From positions 1 through 15,346 of the forward strand of contig CALANQ010000236.1 of assembly GCA_937926025.1 (NCBI GenBank): a stretch of DNA of 15,346 nt, written 5' to 3'. The notes beneath the pieces were generated by a model that saw only the letters and a program-made list of their open reading frames with translations, was not told where the DNA came from and searched no databases. Source of the DNA: an uncultured Acidimicrobiales bacterium (GTDB lineage: Bacteria > Actinomycetota > Acidimicrobiia > Acidimicrobiales > Iamiaceae). Below, piece after piece: positions 13,566-15,346 of this stretch (positions within the stretch are counted from its first letter, which is position 1; each line of letters begins with the position of its first letter). The position numbers and the translations under genes were made by a program.

Positions 13566-15346
13566 GTGACGAGGGGATCGGGTTGGCGACGGTCGATCGT
13601 CGCGGCCTGTGCCCTGGTCACGGCCGTCGCCGTCGTGCCGGGCCGCGCCGAAGCGGGGACGCCGCAGCTCGAGGTGCTGCCGTCGCTGGACCGGCCGCTC
13701 ACCGGCGTCAACAACGGCGACGGCCCGCAGACCGCGTTCTCGTCGCCGGCCATCGGCGACATCGCCGGGGACGCCGAACCCGAGCTGGTGATCGGCAACC
13801 TCGACGGCACCGTCGACGCCTATTCGCTGACCGGTGAGCGCAGCCTGGTGTGGCAGATCAACCTGGGGGCGACCGCCGTGCAGTCCACCCCGGTGCTGGT
13901 CGACATCGACCGGGACGGCAAGGCCGACGTCGTGGTCGGCACCATGGACGGTGCTGTCGTGTGGATCGACGGCCCGACGGGCGCGGTGGTGCGCACGTTC
14001 CGGCAGGGGGCGCCGCAGCACTGCCCGGTCGGCACGGACTGCCGGCCCGACGGGTTCTTCGCGTCGCCAGCGGTGGTGGACCTCGATGGCGACGGCACCC
14101 TCGACATCGTCGCCCCAAGCTACGACCACTCCGTCTACGCCTGGTCCACCAACGGGAAGCTGCTGTGGCGGCGGTACATCGAGGACACCCTCTGGTCCAG
14201 CCCGGTCGTCGTCGACATCGACAAGGACGGGATGAACGAGGTGATCCTCGGGGGCGACATCTGGGCCGGCAACCCGTTGAACCAGCCCGAGGGCGGCCTG
14301 GTGTGGATCCTGCGCCGCGACGGCAGCACCTATCCGGGGTACCCGCGCTCCACCCCGGGGCAGACGGTGTGGTCGTCGCCGGCGGTCGTGGACCTCGATG
14401 CCGACGGCCGCCTGGACGTGGTGGTCGGCACCGGGCGCAACTGGCCCGATCCGGCCGGCCGCAAGGTGGATGCGTTCACGGCGTCGACCGGACGGGACCT
14501 GCCGGGGTGGCCGGTCGTGACCGCCGGGCGGGTGGTGGCCTCCCCGGCCATCGGGGACCTCGACGGCGATGGGCGGCTGGACGTGGCCGTCGCCTCGGAC
14601 TTCGGCTGGGTCGACGCCTTCGCCGCCGACGGCCGCCGGCTCTGGCACGTCTGCAACGACGCCGTCGGCACCGACTGCGCCGCGGGCACCAGCACCGAGG
14701 GCGGCACCGCCATCGCCGACGTCGATGCCGACGGCCAGCAGGAGGTGGTGTCGACGCTGGATCGGGTGGTGCGGGTGTTCGACGGTGCGACCGGTGCGGT
14801 CGAGGCGTCGTGGACGATGCCGAACACCGTGTTCCCCACCGGCACCACCCCGTCGATCGCCGAGATCCAGGGCCGCACCCTCATCGCCCAGGCGTCGATC
14901 GACCGGTTGCAGCTGGGCTACGGTCTCCGGCCCGGCGACCTGACCCACGTCTTCCTGTTCTCCACCGGCCAGCAGCTGTGCCGGGCCGATTGGCCGCAGT
15001 TCCACCGAGACGCCGCCCGCACCGGCCGCTACCGCAACGACTTCCTGAACTGGACGCCGTTCGACTGCCCACGGGACTTCCTGGCCCGCCAGTACGGGGA
15101 CTTCCTGGGTCGGCCGTCGGATCCGTCCGGCACCGACTACTGGGTGCGCCGCCTCCGGGGCGGCACTACCGGAGCCACCGTGATCCGCTCGTTCCTCGGC
15201 TCCCGCGAGTTCGCCGGGGCCGTGGCCCCGGTGCTCCGCAGCTACCTGGCCATCTTCGGCACCTACCCGCCCACCACCTCGATCGTGACCGACTCGGTGT
15301 CGCGTGCCCGGGGCGGGGCGAGCGCGGCGGAGGTCGCCGACCACCT
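13566..15346 (+). CDS. Secreted FG-GAP/VCBS-repeat protein with C-terminal DUF4214 (cut by window edge)
   Basis: The frame is open from GTG 13566 to the end of the window (593 codons). Residues 1-30 form a Sec-type signal peptide: TRGSGWRRS, a hydrophobic IVAACALVTAVAVVPG and an A-E-A cleavage site. A beta-propeller-like region follows with FG-GAP/VCBS calcium-binding loops of the DxDxDG type starting near residues 113, 172, 217, 276, 331 and 385, and a degenerate copy near 65 (IGDIAGDAEPE). Each loop is preceded by a (S)SPxxxD strand and followed by a V(V/A)xG-like strand. From residue 503 a DUF4214 unit begins (FLARQYGDFLGRP, DYWVRRL, FLGSREFAG), with a second one started at about 565. Such proteins are exported or surface-bound and may mediate adhesion; the ligand is unknown. 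A G-rich AGGGGG (13555-13560) precedes the GTG by 5 bases. No ATG offers a better start. Confidence 0.85.
   Translation, partial: MTRGSGWRRSIVAACALVTAVAVVPGRAEAGTPQLEVLPSLDRPLTGVNNGDGPQTAFSSPAIGDIAGDAEPELVIGNLDGTVDAYSLTGERSLVWQINLGATAVQSTPVLVDIDRDGKADVVVGTMDGAVVWIDGPTGAVVRTFRQGAPQHCPVGTDCRPDGFFASPAVVDLDGDGTLDIVAPSYDHSVYAWSTNGKLLWRRYIEDTLWSSPVVVDIDKDGMNEVILGGDIWAGNPLNQPEGGLVWILRRDGSTYPGYPRSTPGQTVWSSPAVVDLDADGRLDVVVGTGRNWPDPAGRKVDAFTASTGRDLPGWPVVTAGRVVASPAIGDLDGDGRLDVAVASDFGWVDAFAADGRRLWHVCNDAVGTDCAAGTSTEGGTAIADVDADGQQEVVSTLDRVVRVFDGATGAVEASWTMPNTVFPTGTTPSIAEIQGRTLIAQASIDRLQLGYGLRPGDLTHVFLFSTGQQLCRADWPQFHRDAARTGRYRNDFLNWTPFDCPRDFLARQYGDFLGRPSDPSGTDYWVRRLRGGTTGATVIRSFLGSREFAGAVAPVLRSYLAIFGTYPPTTSIVTDSVSRARGGASAAEVADH

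Noticed and set aside
1..15346. LexA-type SOS boxes, CRISPR arrays, tRNAs, insertion sequences or phage genes
   Set aside because: None was visible on reading both strands by eye; repair genes here carry the PafBC-type element instead.

Overview
The window is very GC-rich, has strong G/C bias at third codon positions, uses GTG starts and short stop/start overlaps, and carries typical actinobacterial families (ECF42-type sigma factor with a DGPF/YCII protein, LLM oxidoreductase, VCBS-repeat plus DUF4214 secreted protein). This fits a high-GC actinobacterium, most likely an Acidimicrobiia-like lineage. That placement is an inference from gene content, not a phylogenetic result. I saw no tRNA, rRNA, CRISPR array, insertion sequence or prophage.

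Left part (1-8642, all minus strand): a DNA double-strand-break processing region. An AddB-like nuclease/inactive helicase subunit (8642 to 5439) overlaps an AddA-like UvrD-family helicase-nuclease (5442 to 1858) by 4 bases (GTGA). After an 81-base gap comes a second couple: a YhaO/SbcD-type Mre11-family nuclease (1776 to 529), overlapping by 4 bases (ATGA) the start of a YhaN/SbcC-type ATPase that runs off the left edge. In front of each couple lies a nearly identical element (21 of 23 bases) of the form cTGTCAGA-n-N8-TAnnnT. This matches the RecA-independent, PafBC-dependent DNA-damage promoter known from mycobacteria. Both end-resection systems therefore look co-induced by DNA damage.

Middle part (8771-11872, plus strand): a DUF1254/DUF1214 protein gene lies divergent from addB and is followed by a dyad-symmetric element. 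Then comes a two-gene module, a DGPF/YCII-family small protein and an ECF42-type sigma factor with a long C-terminal TPR-like domain. In front of the DGPF gene is TGTCGA-N17-CGTC, matching the promoter described for ECF42 factors, so the module is probably driven by its own sigma factor.

Right part (11859-15346): a small SnoaL/NTF2-fold protein on the minus strand overlaps the sigma-factor gene tail to tail by 14 bases. It is divergent from an LLM flavin-dependent oxidoreductase; their shared upstream region carries a 9-base unit repeated three times. The window ends in a secreted beta-propeller-like protein with FG-GAP/VCBS calcium-binding repeats followed by DUF4214 units, cut by the right edge.

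The most interesting signals are regulatory: the paired PafBC-type promoters over the two resection operons, and the self-consistent ECF42 promoter/sigma module. Also notable is an AddB-like subunit lacking a Walker A motif and one of the four usual iron-sulfur cysteines.
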